Shown here: positions 1 to 8,879 of the stretch, in pieces
Position numbering within the stretch: the stretch's first letter is position 1
How the letters are laid out: each line of letters begins with the position of its first letter
Source of the DNA: Chara braunii
Lineage: Eukaryota; Streptophyta; Charophyceae; Charales; Characeae
Direction: 5' to 3'
NCBI GenBank assembly: GCA_003427395.1
Contig: BFEA01000528.1
Location: forward strand, 190,970 to 219,982
Length of the DNA stretch: 29,013 bases
Made by a program: the position numbers and the translations under genes
Notes under the pieces: model-generated
Databases searched by the model: none
The model's input: only the letters and a program-made list of their open reading frames with translations
What the model was told of the DNA's origin: nothing

Positions 1-96
1 CTGAGGGCTAGTCTCACCGATCGACACCTCCAATCTTAGGGGTGCTCTGGGTCCCCCTAATTTTACTGCCTGGTCAAACCAGAATACCGTCATTGC

Positions 97-658
97 ACGG
101 ACTCGTCCTTGTGCCTAAGTTCCAAGACTGCCACTTTCAGGCGGCGCACTACTTGTGGCCGCCTGACACCGTGCCGCTATCGCATTACCGCTCGTGAGGT
201 CGCCGACATCGTCTTCTTCGACCGAGTCCTGAGAGATCGCGACTTACCTTATAGCACCATCTCCGATCGTGACCCGCGCTTTACCAAAACATTCTGGCGA
301 CGCCTACACGAGGTGTACGGATCCCAGCTCTGCTTCTCATCGTCTTACCACCCTCAGACGGATGGTCAAACTGAGGTCACCAATAAAACTCTCGGTGATA
401 TCCTCCGAAAGTTTGTCCGGGATGACCAGCAGTGGGACTTACACTTAGCCCATGCGGAGATTGCGTACAACCACGCTGTTTCACCAGCCACGGGGATGTC
501 ACTATTCTATTGCGACCTTGGCTACCACCCTCGCGTACCCGCGGGCTTCCTATGACCATCGCGGTTGCGCTCAGACACTCGTTGTCCTGCGCTGGACAAC
601 TGGATCGCCCACATGACGGCGATTATGAAGCGCGCACAGTCTAGCCGACTCCTAGACT
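97..658 (+). pseudogene. Ty3/gypsy integrase core, broken
   Basis: This is a remnant of the integrase domain of a Ty3/gypsy polyprotein, the enzyme that joins retrotransposon cDNA to host DNA. The open segment at 109-555 shows the second catalytic Asp in ISDRDPRF (residue 53) and the catalytic Glu in QTDGQTE (residue 89). Exactly 35 residues separate them, the D,D35E spacing of retroviral-type integrases. The N-terminal zinc finger and first catalytic Asp are not readable, and the sequence before residue 25 looks frame-shifted. The same frame continues past a TGA at 553-555 as the typical linker (LDNWIAHMTAIMKRAQ) to about 658. The downstream part then lies in the +1 frame. The stop plus the frameshift make it non-functional. 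Family assignment is firm; the exact left end is unknown because the element may begin outside the window. Confidence 0.85.
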
Positions 659-1189
659 CGCATGGCCGCACGAGCAAACCGATCACGAATGAATTACCCA
701 TTCAAAGTCGGGGATGATGTGCTCGGCGACACACGCCACTTGCAGCTGGAAGCGGATACGCTTCGCAAGTTCAGGCGTCGTTTCTTCGGTCCATGCTGCA
801 TCCTTCAGGCCGTCGGTTCTGATACTGCCGCTAGTCCGGTCAGCTTTCGTGTGAAGCTACCTGATTACCTTCGACAGGCTCACGTACACGATGTTTACCA
901 CGTCTCCTTGCTGCATCCTTATCGCAGACCGTCTGAGCGCTTCGTCGGACGCCCTTATGAGCGCCCTCCACCTATCATGGTGGACGGTCACGAGGAGTTT
1001 GTCGTTTCCGACATCGTATCTCACCGAGTTACCGACGGTACCCCTCCATGCATCGAGTACCTTGTGCGTTGGAAGGGTTATTCTGATGAGGAGGCTACTT
1101 GAGAGCCCCTTGAGCACTTGCAGCACGCCCGGATGCTGGTGTGTGCATATGATCGTGCTCGTCGTGCTGAGACATCTGCTCCTACTTAG
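659..1189 (+). pseudogene. Ty3/gypsy integrase C-terminus with chromodomain, broken
   Basis: This continues the integrase at 97-658 in another frame. It carries the C-terminal DNA-binding region (FKVGDDVL, then FFGPCCILQAVG, VKLPDYLRQAHVHDVYHVSLLHPY), followed by a chromodomain (EEFVVSDIVSHRV and YLVRWKGYSDEEAT). Chromodomains at this place define chromoviruses and are thought to steer integration to marked chromatin. At 1100-1102 a TGA stands where the family has Trp, and the reading resumes at once as EPLEHLQHARMLV to a TAG at 1187-1189. A single TGG-to-TGA change therefore cuts the chromodomain in its aromatic cage region. The polyprotein identity is confident; activity is excluded by this stop and by the upstream frameshift. 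Confidence 0.85.
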
Positions 1190-1611
1190 CCGACTGACCC
1201 TTTTCCTCCTTCTCCGGTTGAGTAGATCGTTGAGGACGAGCCCGCTCCTCTGAGGGTATTCTTCTGCAGCAGACGACCGCCCTCGCACGTCCACAGCTCA
1301 CTCGTCGACGTCCTAGGCGTCTCGACGACTGATACTTTGATCACCCACTTCTTCCTACTGAATCACACCTTCAGGTACTCCATCGTCAGCTTTTTCAGGA
1401 TGTCGGCGTTTTGCGGCTCTGCTTCGACATCGACTCGGCTCCTACTTTATCGACGTCATCAACCACCTCAACGACCTCAATCACCTTATCGACTTCAACC
1501 ATCTTATCGGTTTCAGCTACTTTGGACGTGACTACTTCACGCCACCACCCTACCCTGCACATCCTCCTGCATCTGTCGCATGATGGTTCTCACTTATCTG
1601 GGTCTTTTTGA
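1190..1611 (+). pseudogene. Possible polyprotein C-terminal tail of the Ty3/gypsy element
   Basis: After the chromodomain the sequence stays partly open in two frames. The frame at 1411-1611 encodes a Ser/Thr-rich stretch built on an imperfect ACC TCA ACG-like repeat at about 1455-1520. It may be a low-complexity polyprotein tail or untranslated 3' sequence with chance openness. No domain is recognised. It is placed here because it directly follows the chromodomain and precedes the probable LTR. Confidence 0.3.
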
Positions 1612-2663
1612 GTTGGGATCTCCCTTGGTATCGCATACGCATTGGGACCGTAGCATTTCCTTGGTTTCCCTGCTCCCAGATCTAGCTCCTTGCTCCCCAG
1701 TCGGTGAGTTGTGTGCATGTTTCGCTCACCCTTTGCCCTCATCACCCTAGTGTCGGCTCTTGCATGCCTTCAGTTAGGCATATCTCCAACCTTTTCCAGG
1801 CTCCCCTTCTCATGGTCGACTCTACATGGTGTCATTCTTTTGTCGAGCATTACCCGCCTTGATGGTCTATTTGTTAGGGTCATTGGTTTTGTTTCGCTAT
1901 CATTCCCTCACCTTCAGCCTGATGACCTATCCCACCGTCATGTGTGGTCGCCTTAAGAGTTTCGATTCTTAGGTTGCATTCACCCCCTCTGAGACCATCC
2001 CACTTTGAGTGGTTCAGCGACATGACATTANCTTGTGACATATTGCTCTTTTTCGTTTCAACACTAAGGTCATTGTCTCCAGGACTTTAGGATTGTATCA
2101 TGCTACATTTCATTTTCTGTTGTTAGTTAGAATGTGTATACCAGACATTTGCTTTTCATTTGACATTATGTAGCTTAGGCTGCATCGCATGGACTCTGCA
2201 TAGAGCTTGCTCCGCATCCTAGATTTTGTAGCTTTCTTTATTGTAGAGTTCCGCTGCTTTTGCGGATAGCGTGTTTATAGTTCTTGCGATCCATTACAGG
2301 TATGAGGATCGTGCAGCGGGCCTCTATCTGCCCTGGCCTACAGCGAGGGCCTATTCGGCTATTTGGCAGTTCGGTTTGTGGGACCGGGCCGTGGCCTGAC
2401 CCCACAGGTCGTGTACTGTTTCAGTCCAGTCCAGTCCTACCCGGTACCACTGTCGGTACCAGGCTAGTCCAGGGCCTTCCGTTGGGGGTATACCCCAGCT
2501 GCACTCTGTATTTCTTCATTCTTCATTTCCGCACATCTTGGAGTACGTGCGTGTTGAGTCTGTGTCGAAGCTGCGTTGTCCCTTCCAGCTCCATCTCTAC
2601 CTCCTCCTTCGTCAACCCTTTTTCTTCATCCTGACGGACCGCTATCCCAGCGGGTCCGGCACA
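1612..2663 (+). repeat. Probable 3' noncoding region / 3' LTR of the Ty3/gypsy element
   Basis: This stretch of about 1 kb has no credible coding content and follows the end of pol. A change in base composition marks its right edge: GC-rich sequence ending GGTCCGGCACA at 2663 gives way to AT-rich DNA. A CA end and the position behind pol suit a 3' LTR. I cannot fix the 5' edge, find a clear polypurine tract, or see the partner LTR, which would lie outside the window. One unresolved base is at 2032. Confidence 0.4.
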
Positions 2664-2944
2664 TGTGAGAATCAGAGATTGAAATTTTTAGGTGATCAGA
2701 GTTGTAAATTACAAAACATAAAGAGCCAAAGACTCAGAATATGTTCATTGATTAGACTAACAAAAATTTCAAGAAAACGACAACTCATAATACGCAAATC
2801 GAAGTAAAACAGATTGGTGAATACGACTGAAACCATCTAGAAGCCTACAAACGATGTACACATACAATCAGCGAAAGGGTCTATCCAAAGAAAATTCAAG
2901 CTCATCCTCAAGATACAATTAAAAAAATCTCGACCACAGCGCCC
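2664..2944. other. AT-rich stretch with no recognised gene
   Basis: AT-rich sequence between the gypsy remnant and a coding-like block. I see no long ORF, inverted repeat or RNA gene here. Confidence 0.5.
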
Positions 2945-3283
2945 TTACACTCTGGATCCCATTGTAGGAAAAACGCAGCTGCCGCCGATACCGCTTGAGC
3001 GTTCTTCAAAGAACACGGACTTGATGTCGCCTTCAATCCTCCTCCCACTCCACGTGAGGACACGCTCCTCCCTTTCATCCCGCGTCAACCAACCATCCTC
3101 CACGATACTATGCAGGCAGAGAAGCAAAGACAACCAATATGTTGAAAACCTCATGAAGACCCGCCGCCTATCAAAGGCAGTCTTCCCTTCATCCAGCGTG
3201 TTGGCCTGCAGGATCACTAGGTGAAGCATAAAGTCGGAGATGGCACCACCTGTGCGTTCAAAAGGCAGGTTGCACCAAGTCAT
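2945..3283 (-). CDS. Unrecognised coding-like fragment, 112 residues
   Basis: I do not recognise this product. The minus-strand frame reads as ordinary globular protein rather than random sequence: it has mixed charge, evenly spread hydrophobic residues, and segments such as MLHLVILQANTLDEGKTAFD and FMRFSTYWLSLLLCLHSIV, then EDGWLTRDEREERVLTWSGR. It has no signal peptide, and the only hydrophobic run is about 12 residues. The first Met at 3283 may not be a true start. It could be an exon, a captured host fragment, or part of an ORF of another mobile element, since transposons flank it on both sides. The opposite strand holds only a shorter ORF. Confidence 0.35.
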   Translation of the reverse strand: MTWCNLPFERTGGAISDFMLHLVILQANTLDEGKTAFDRRRVFMRFSTYWLSLLLCLHSIVEDGWLTRDEREERVLTWSGRRIEGDIKSVFFEERSSGIGGSCVFPTMGSRV

Positions 3284-3412
3284 GCCACGTCATCTCTACC
3301 CTCCCACTATCAAGTCGACCTCCCACAACCCCCACCCTACTCGGAACCAAGTGCATCTCTTAACCTGCAATGACAGCCACCACCTCGATTCCCCATGCAC
3401 CCCCCACCACTT

Positions 3413-4122
3413 GCAAAGGTGCCGGGCGGCGGACTGGCTCATAGACAGAACACGCCTGGAGTAAATGGGGAAAGCTCTGCCCTGGTGCAGACTGTGCACG
3501 GATGCGTTTCCGTCCCGAAAAAGGCCCGGGACTATTGAGCACATATTTCTACAGGAGCAATTTGGCTATGGAGATAGTGGGACAGAATCTGGGACCAATT
3601 AGAAACGCAAAACCCATGGCCGTGGGATTGGAAAGCCCTGCTCTGCGAAACGTGGACCGAAGATGGGCTGGACAATTTCACCAGTAACATGTTCAAATTA
3701 GGACACAGGGCGGTACTTTGGGCTCTCTGGCGACGGTGCTGTACCTACGAGATGGAACGAGTAAGACTTGAAGGTCCAGAATTCATGGACAGTATCCAGC
3801 AACAGATCCAAACAGAAATCACTGCGAAATGGGAAGCAGTCAAAGCCCAGACACGGACACTACTCTCAAGACGTGACATCCAAGAAAAAATAAAAAATTT
3901 CAGCTCGAGCTGGCTGGGGGGGGACAAAGGGGGAAGGATAGGGAGAGTGGAATGGAAAGGAGGACAGAAAACAGGGGAGGGATCAGTAAGGGACTACCGG
4001 CTACTATTCAACGAAAGATAGACACAGCTACCCCAATGAAACCCGCCCAAGATTTCTCTGACCTCTTCCCCTCCCCTTCAAACAGCTTAGTAGGTTTAGA
4101 ATGGTATGGGAGGGATGGATGA
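3413..4122 (+). pseudogene. LINE ORF2 C-terminal fragment (zf-RVT and tail)
   Basis: The fragment contains the zinc-binding region found after reverse transcriptase in plant-type LINEs (zf-RVT). It reads DWLIDRTRLE, then WCRLCTDAFPSRKRPGTIEHIFL, giving the CX2C...H part of the zinc motif. After two frame changes it continues at 3689-4021 as FKLGHRAVLWALWRR and EMERVRLEGPEF, a Glu/Lys-rich helix, and RDYRLLFNE. A final frameshift leads to a Pro-rich C-terminus ending at 4122. A TAA at 3462-3464 replaces the Gln codon seen in the sister copy, a simple C-to-T change. The segment is not functional, but its identity is secure from colinear matches to the other LINE copies in this window. Confidence 0.85.
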
Positions 4123-4370
4123 AAGAGACTAGCAGTCAATAGTCTGTCAGGTCAGGTATTAGAAGTCTCTTGACCAACCAATTTTCTGGTTTTAAGACGA
4201 AGTATGGCGGGGGGAGGGAGGAACCAGCATGTAAATGTTACCAGTATTCGGCGCCGTTCTCAAGGTGAAGAGGTCCCTCCCTTGCCCCAAAATCCTGCTC
4301 AGTCAATCCCCTGAATCCCGGGGCAATCAATGCTGGCAGGAACTCTCTGCATGATTGATCTGACGTAAAT

Positions 4371-4506
4371 GGGACGCTGGACCCGTTTTCCAGCAGGTGA
4401 TGCTCCCCACCAATAGATGGAGCTGTTTCCTGGGTGGTAGTGGTGTCTGCTCTTATCAGCACCACTAACACTGTAGGGGGCGTTTCTGTTAAAAAAAAAA
4501 AAAAAA
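4371..4506 (+). repeat. LINE 3' tail module (two hairpins plus poly(A))
   Basis: This starts GGGACGCTGGACCC. Hairpin 1 is GCTGGA/TCCAGC. Next comes the constant box CCACCAATAGATGGAGC, then hairpin 2 (AGTGGTG/CACCACT) around a TCTGCTCTTATCAG loop, ending in A16. It lies about 250 bases after the LINE ORF2 end at 4122. Confidence 0.85.
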
Positions 4507-4558
4507 GGGAGCAACCCCGGTAGCGCTCGGCGGTCACTTGTCCTTTTGTATCGTCAGA

Positions 4559-4688
4559 GACGCTGGACCCGATTTCCAGCAGGTGTTGCTCCCCACCAAT
4601 AGATCAGAGCCAACCGCAGGGGTTGCTAGGGCTCTCTGCTCTTACCAGCACCCCTAGCAAACCCCAGGTGTTTAAAAAACATAAAAAG
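4559..4688 (+). repeat. Solo LINE 3' tail module
   Basis: The copy begins GACGCTGGACCC and keeps hairpin 1, the CCACCAATAGAT box and the loop CTGCTCTTACCAG. Hairpin 2 here is GGGGTTGCTAGGG against CCCTAGCAAACCCC, the clearest stem of the set. The poly(A) end is decayed to AAAAAACATAAAAA. No LINE coding sequence is attached. Confidence 0.8.
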
Positions 4689-4698
4689 GGGTAACTAC

Positions 4699-5769
4699 AG
4701 CGCAGTCACGAAAGCAGTTTGTAATTGCATTTCAAACTGCATTTTAGCAGTTTAGTCAGGGCCCGAGTTTCAAATGCAGTTGAAACTCGGGCTGGCCTTT
4801 TTTAGCAGTTCAGTCGGACACGTTGGCCCCTTTTTTTCTTTTTTTGCCGTCAGCCGTGGCCGAGACATCTCGGCCGTGGCCCCGCCACACAATGAGATGC
4901 TTTTTTTTCCCCCCCTTGGGTGTGGCCAAGACATCTCGGGGGTGGCCTTGTGACCATGGTTCCCGACGTGCGGCACACGCGCCCAACGGTGCGGGAAACG
5001 ACCCGTCACCCCCCTCTGAAGAAAAAAAAGAAGGTCGGGGTCAAAATGGTGCGTTCTAGGCCCCCCGCCAAAATTATAAGCGGGATGGAAAAAAAAATTG
5101 CAGGAGTGCTGCCTCACCTCGCTCGTCCTCCCCTTCCTCGTCCTCCATGTCTCCTCCTCCTCCTTTTCGCCTCCTCCAACTCGTCCTCTTCCTCCTGTTC
5201 GTCCTCCTCGTGCCCTTCCTCATCCTCCTCGTCTCCTCCTTCTCCTCGTACTTCCTCATCTCCCATGCCTCCTCATCTCGTTAGCTTCCTCATGTCCTCC
5301 CCTTCCTCGACATCCATGTCTCCTCCTCCTCCCACTCATCGTCCTCCTCCTGCCCTTCCTCGTTTCCCTCCGTCCATCTCTTCTCTTCCCCCATCTCTGC
5401 TCCTCCTCCTCGTCTTCGTCCTCGATATCCTCGTCGTCCTCCTCATCCACATCCTCCTCCTGCTCTCCATATCCCTCTCTCCTCGCCATAGCCCCATCTT
5501 CCTGTCATAAACCCCCCCTGTCCCCCCTCCCCAAAAATAAAAATAACAATAATAAAAATAAAAAACCTGCACGATTCCACACAGGCACCCCCCACACGGA
5601 ACTCCGCACGAATGTGTGGCTCGTGCGGTTGCAAGTATGCCAGGTGCCTGACTGAACTGCTAAAAAAGGCCAGCCCGAGTTTCAACTGCATCTGAAGCTC
5701 AGGCCCTGACTAAACTGCTAAAACGCAGTTTGAAATGATGCCATTACAAACTGTAATAGCAATAGCGCC
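4699..5769. mobile_element. TIR element A, about 1.07 kb, non-coding
   Basis: The left arm (4699-4820) and the reverse complement of the right arm (5650-5769) match over about 110 bases. Both carry GCAGTTTGTAAT, TTTTAGCAGTTTAGTCAGGG, a GAGTTTCAAATGCAGTTGAAACTC-like palindrome, and GGGCTGGCCTTTTTTAGCAG in the same order. The arms are themselves made of smaller palindromes. The interior is a copy of CCGAGACATCTCGG-type palindromes (about 4859-4880) and a pyrimidine-rich tract. No transposase is present, so it is a non-autonomous DNA element. The superfamily is not assigned, and I see no clear target duplication. Confidence 0.8.
5104..5505. repeat. TCC-rich low-complexity tract
   Basis: About 400 bases of imperfect CTCCTC/TCGTCC triplet repeats fill the core of TIR element A. 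Long ORFs on both strands here (Ser/Pro-rich one way, Arg/Glu/Gly-rich the other) are products of the repeat, not genes. Confidence 0.85.
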
Positions 5770-6238
5770 GTTGTTTTCTCAAAAAACAAAGCGCTACGTT
5801 CAGAATGTGATGGATTTTAAATTCATCATCATGTGCTGACCTGCAAGATTCGTAAACCTACCATCTTAACCCGAATAAAATGTACGGTTATTATAGCCGG
5901 ACTTGGGGCAACTTCGGATTTATATACAGCAGTGAATCCGTGATGACTGTAGTACTGTTCATTGTATTCTGGTGAAGACGGTAGTCTATTCTTGCACGGC
6001 GAACTTTCTTCAGTGTGGTCCATCCCTTTTCAAAACACATGTGGCTGTTTTCGAAGCTGAACAGAATTCGATGTCAGTGACAACAGACGCGCACAGCCTA
6101 AACATATTGTACGACATAGAAATCAGTACCGGTCATTATCACAGTGACTGCATGTAGACTGAAGACTGCACCAAATACGGCTCTAATGACCAGGCATTCT
6201 ATTCTGGTGAAGACAGTAGGAGACGGACAATGAGAAAG
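5770..6238. other. Intergenic stretch with a 19-bp direct repeat
   Basis: No gene is recognised. ATTCTGGTGAAGACRGTAG occurs at 5966-5984 and 6201-6219 with one difference (18 of 19 bases). Confidence 0.5.
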
Positions 6239-6416
6239 GATGAGGACGCCCCAACAAATGTTGTGCTAAGATGATGTATTTAAGGGACGCTGGACCCGGT
6301 TTCCAGCAGGTGACGCTGCCCACCAATAGATGGAGTAGCCCGACTGGCAAAGCCTTGATTCTGGTGGTTCTCTTACCACCACCGGGATGGAGGCCTTGCA
6401 CAACGGGTCTTTGTTA

Positions 6417-6482
<66 letters not shown>

Positions 6483-6494
6483 CGATGAGGACGC
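6239..6494 (+). mobile_element. Short 5'-truncated LINE insertion with TSD
   Basis: GATGAGGACGC is repeated exactly at 6239-6249 and 6484-6494. Between the copies lie about 34 unique bases, the LINE 3' tail module starting GGGACGCTGGACCC at 6284, and a long poly(A) to 6480. Hairpin 2 is long here: GCAAAGCCT...TGGTGGT against ACCACCA...AGGCCTTGC, closing a TCTCTT loop. The TSD plus poly(A) shows an insertion by target-primed reverse transcription. The A run length may be affected by assembly. Confidence 0.75.
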
Positions 6495-6628
6495 ACGACC
6501 ATTAAACCGCCAGTACATGGCCCCAGTCTTGCAGGAAAAATATTTGTCCCCTAATCCAAAAATTCACGGCTCGGGCCTTCTGGACCACGACAGCTGCCAG
6601 CCCAAGTCAAAAAAGGAAGAGAAAACTA

Positions 6629-6721
6629 TTTTTTTTCCTTTTTTTTTTAATTTTTTTTGGGACAAATGCTCCAGTCTATTCATGGGGAGCAGCACATGCT
6701 GGGAACCGGGCCCAGCGTCCC
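6629..6721 (-). repeat. Truncated LINE 3' tail module
   Basis: On the minus strand it reads GGGACGCTGGGCCCGGTTCC, the hairpin GCTGGG.../...CCCAGC, then ATGTGCTGCTCCCC, and a degenerate poly(A). The second hairpin is missing. The stem 1 change from GGA/TCC to GGG/CCC keeps pairing. Confidence 0.7.
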
Positions 6722-6733
6722 ATAGAAAACTAC

Positions 6734-6895
6734 GGCGCAGTAAGGGCTTGAGTTTGAAAATGCACTTCAGGCAAAACGCCAGAAAATGTTGAATGTATAC
6801 AAGATGGGTTTCGGGTCCGGTAGGGTCACGTGGGGGTGTGTTGCGTTCGCGGGAATGTCTGAACTGCATTTTCAAACTGTTTTAGTGAGCGCACG
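6734..6895. mobile_element. Small TIR element related to elements A and B
   Basis: The left end GGCGCAGTAAGGGC, followed by GTTTGAAAATGCACTTCAG, pairs with the right end. Read inward, the right end is GTGCGCTCACTAAAACAG followed by TTTGAAAATGCAGTTCAG. It is about 160 bp with no coding content. Confidence 0.55.
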
Positions 6896-6985
6896 GTGAC
6901 CATAGTTACCCCAAAAAGGAAATAAGTCTGCCACTGGCAGTTTGGAAAAGCTTTGGAGCGCAGTGCAGTGCCTCCAGTCCCAGGT

Positions 6986-7021
6986 GTAATGGTGGTTTAA
7001 AGTTGTTTAAACCACCATTAC
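6986..7021. repeat. Perfect 16-bp stem, 4-nt loop palindrome
   Basis: GTAATGGTGGTTTAAA is followed by GTTG and its exact reverse complement. It is made of two MITE ends meeting head to head, each with its TTAA. Confidence 0.85.
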
Positions 7022-7227
7022 CTCCCAATCGGAGCCTCTTTTTGCCGAGGCAGCAACAAACTGCACACCAAGCTTTGCCGAAGCCCAGCACGACTTTTTT
7101 TCTTTTTTTGGTTGGTGTCGCCAGCAACTTTGGTCCCATGGCGCCCGGCCTGCGAAGAACGTTGTGGAGGTTATACCGCATTCTTAGGAGGTTTCAAGTT
7201 TGCCTGTGAAAGGTGGTGGTATTTTAA

Positions 7228-7422
7228 ATCACCAGTACTTGGCACATACAACGGCCACGGGCCGTTGTCGTTAACGGCACGCAACTTCCGGGCTTCGGGG
7301 TACCAGACCTCAATGGCTGGAAGCGCCAGCCAAGACAAAGTCGAAACGGCGCGGAGGCGGTTCGGGAAAACTTGGCGCGCAGGGGGCCGGCCTGCTCGGC
7401 ATTGATAGCTGGGCCTGGTGGT
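7228..7422. mobile_element. TTAA-flanked MITE-like element, 195 bp
   Basis: TTAA stands at 7224-7227 and 7423-7426. The left end is ATCACCAGTACTTGGC, and the right end, read inward, is ACCACCAGGCCCAGC. An internal hairpin ACAACGGCC/GGCCGTTGT lies at about 7248-7268. The TIR match is short, so the boundaries are likely rather than proven. Confidence 0.5.
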
Positions 7423-7502
7423 TTAAGGGCACATGCATCAAACCACCATATCACCTTTCCCTGCTTGAGAGTCGTCTGGATGATCAAATGGCCAACTAAC
7501 TG

Positions 7503-7840
7503 CCATTTCGTCAAAATGGACATCTTTTATTTTTTGAACGAAATTGAAACCGAGTTTTTTGGCCGAAAACTCGTCAAAATTTGCTGTTCCTGAGGATCCG
7601 GCGTCTGTAAAACGCTGCACCCCCTGGCTGTACATGGACCTGGCTGGAGACCAGGTACCTCCAGGCAGTCCTGCCTGGAGGTGCCTCGTCTCATGCTAGG
7701 TCCATGTACAGCTAGGGGGTCCAGCGTCGGTAAAGCGCTGGACCCTCAGGAACAGCAAATTTTTACGAGTTTTCCGCCAAAAAACTCCGTTTCAATTTCG
7801 TTCAAAAAATAAAAAATGTCCATTTTGACGAAATGGTCAT
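7503..7840. mobile_element. Foldback element with about 150-bp arms
   Basis: Almost the whole element is self-complementary. The left arm runs from CCATTTCGTCAAAATGGACA through TTTGCTGTTCCTGAGG to CTGTACATGGACCT. The right arm is its reverse complement with scattered differences. The centre holds another stem, GGTACCTCCAGGCAG against CTGCCTGGAGGTGCC. TAACTG is found on both sides (7497-7502, 7841-7846) as a possible target duplication. It has no protein-coding capacity; a transcript would form a hairpin of more than 300 nt. Confidence 0.85.
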
Positions 7841-7948
7841 TAACTGGTGAAGGGACTGTCATATGCCTGGTGGGTAGCCTTCACAAAACACTGGGCTTTA
7901 TTAAAAAGGATTAAAATATATAGGGCTCAGCCTCTTGATGAGACGGCG

Positions 7949-8120
7949 AAACTTCTACGAAACAGTTCGTCACATCCCCTCGTTTGTTGTCCTCTTCTCC
8001 CTCTCTGCCTACAGTTTACCAGGCAGCTCTGTTTGACTATATATGCCTGGTGAACCATAGGCAGAGAGGGAGAAGAGGACAAGAAACGAGGGGCTGTGAC
8101 AAACTGTTTCATCGGAGTTT
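7949..8120. repeat. Second foldback hairpin, 77-base arms
   Basis: The left arm 7949-8025 and right arm 8044-8120 are reverse complements with a few mismatches. Both contain CCCCTCGTTT and CCTCTTCTCCCTCTCTGCCT (in opposite orientation), with an 18-base loop. No target duplication or protein was found. Confidence 0.8.
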
Positions 8121-8640
8121 GGAGGATGAAAAAAAGATTTGAAAATGCTTAAAAAAAAAAAACAAAAAAAACGGAGGATGAACCCTACATGCATGTGGCG
8201 GTTAATAAACAAACAACAAACAAATTCCCTGGGTTCAGTACTGGACCGAAATGGCTGGCCAACCAGCCAACATGCAGCCTGCAGTGCTTCGTTTTTTTTT
8301 GGGCGTGCAGGGCAATTTTAGGGTCAGCATCAATGGCCGGGAAAGGTACTGGTGGTTTATATGTGCCCGCCGTGTCCAGGAAAAATTTCAGGACATACAG
8401 GTAGACAGACAGACAGACATATGGGCTCTCAGGGCGAAATGATAATGGCCCAAAGGCCTCAACCAACAATGGCCTCTCTCTCCGCCGCACCTTACCGTCC
8501 ATACTGTTGTTCATCGGGAGATGCAGTTTCACAATCTTTGAGTGAAATCTTGGTCCCTGAAGAAAAAACAGAGGGCCCACTTGGGACCTTCTTCTCATCA
8601 GAGACATGTAGTTCCCAGGTGCACCCAAACTGCCACCACC
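8121..8640. other. Unassigned stretch with microsatellites
   Basis: A-rich tracts lie at 8151-8171, an AAC-like tract at 8208-8223, and a GACA repeat at 8404-8420. A MITE-type end (TACTGGTGGTTTAT) is at 8347-8360. A 218-residue minus-strand ORF overlaps these repeats and a poly-T run, and shows no recognisable protein. Confidence 0.5.
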
Positions 8641-8652
8641 GTTCATGTAAGT

Positions 8653-8668
8653 AGACCCTGCACTAGTC

Positions 8669-8701
<33 letters not shown>

Positions 8702-8716
8702 CCCTGCACTAGTCGT
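8653..8716 (-). mobile_element. Poly(A)-only retroinsertion with 18-bp TSD
   Basis: AGACCCTGCACTAGTCGT is repeated exactly at 8653-8670 and 8699-8716. Only about 28 T residues and an A separate the copies. This is what a target-primed reverse transcription event leaves when only the poly(A) tail is copied. Confidence 0.75.
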
Positions 8717-8879
8717 AACCCTACCTGCCCTAGAAATAGACCTGAATAATGGCAAGGGGCCCCACAGTTTAAAATCTCCACGAACGTGGCCATAAAAGTG
8801 GCAAGCTTCATGCTAGAACCAGTGGGCCCCGACCCTGACAAAGGGCGCCACGCAGATACGAGAACGGGAAGTTTTACCT

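Larger units (their letters stand above)
3413..4506 (+). mobile_element. 5'-truncated LINE, copy 1, with complete 3' tail
   Basis: This is the 3' end of an L1-like non-LTR retrotransposon. It holds the last part of ORF2 (3413-4122), a 3' UTR containing the block GGTGAAGAGGT at 4264-4274, and the two-hairpin 3' module at 4371-4506 ending in 16 A. Its coding part is closest in sequence and GC content to the minus-strand LINE at 11709-15877. The 5' end falls inside the zinc-knuckle region, as expected from incomplete reverse transcription. I could not find a convincing target-site duplication. Confidence 0.8.
6506..6996. mobile_element. TTAA-flanked MITE-like element with nested insertions
   Basis: TTAA at 6502-6505 and 6997-7000 brackets an element starting ACCGCCAGTACA; read inward from the other end it starts ACCACCATTACA. 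It contains a decayed LINE tail (6629-6721) and a small TIR element (6734-6895). No coding capacity is seen. Its ends match those of the MITEs at 11606 and 15988. Confidence 0.55.

Noticed and set aside
4920-5655. Long ORFs on both strands in the TCC-rich tract
   Set aside because: They are triplet-repeat artefacts: Ser/Pro-rich in one direction and Arg/Glu/Gly-rich in the other, inside a TIR element.
8185-8841. 218-residue minus-strand ORF
   Set aside because: It runs through a poly-T insertion, a MITE end and microsatellites, and shows no recognisable protein.
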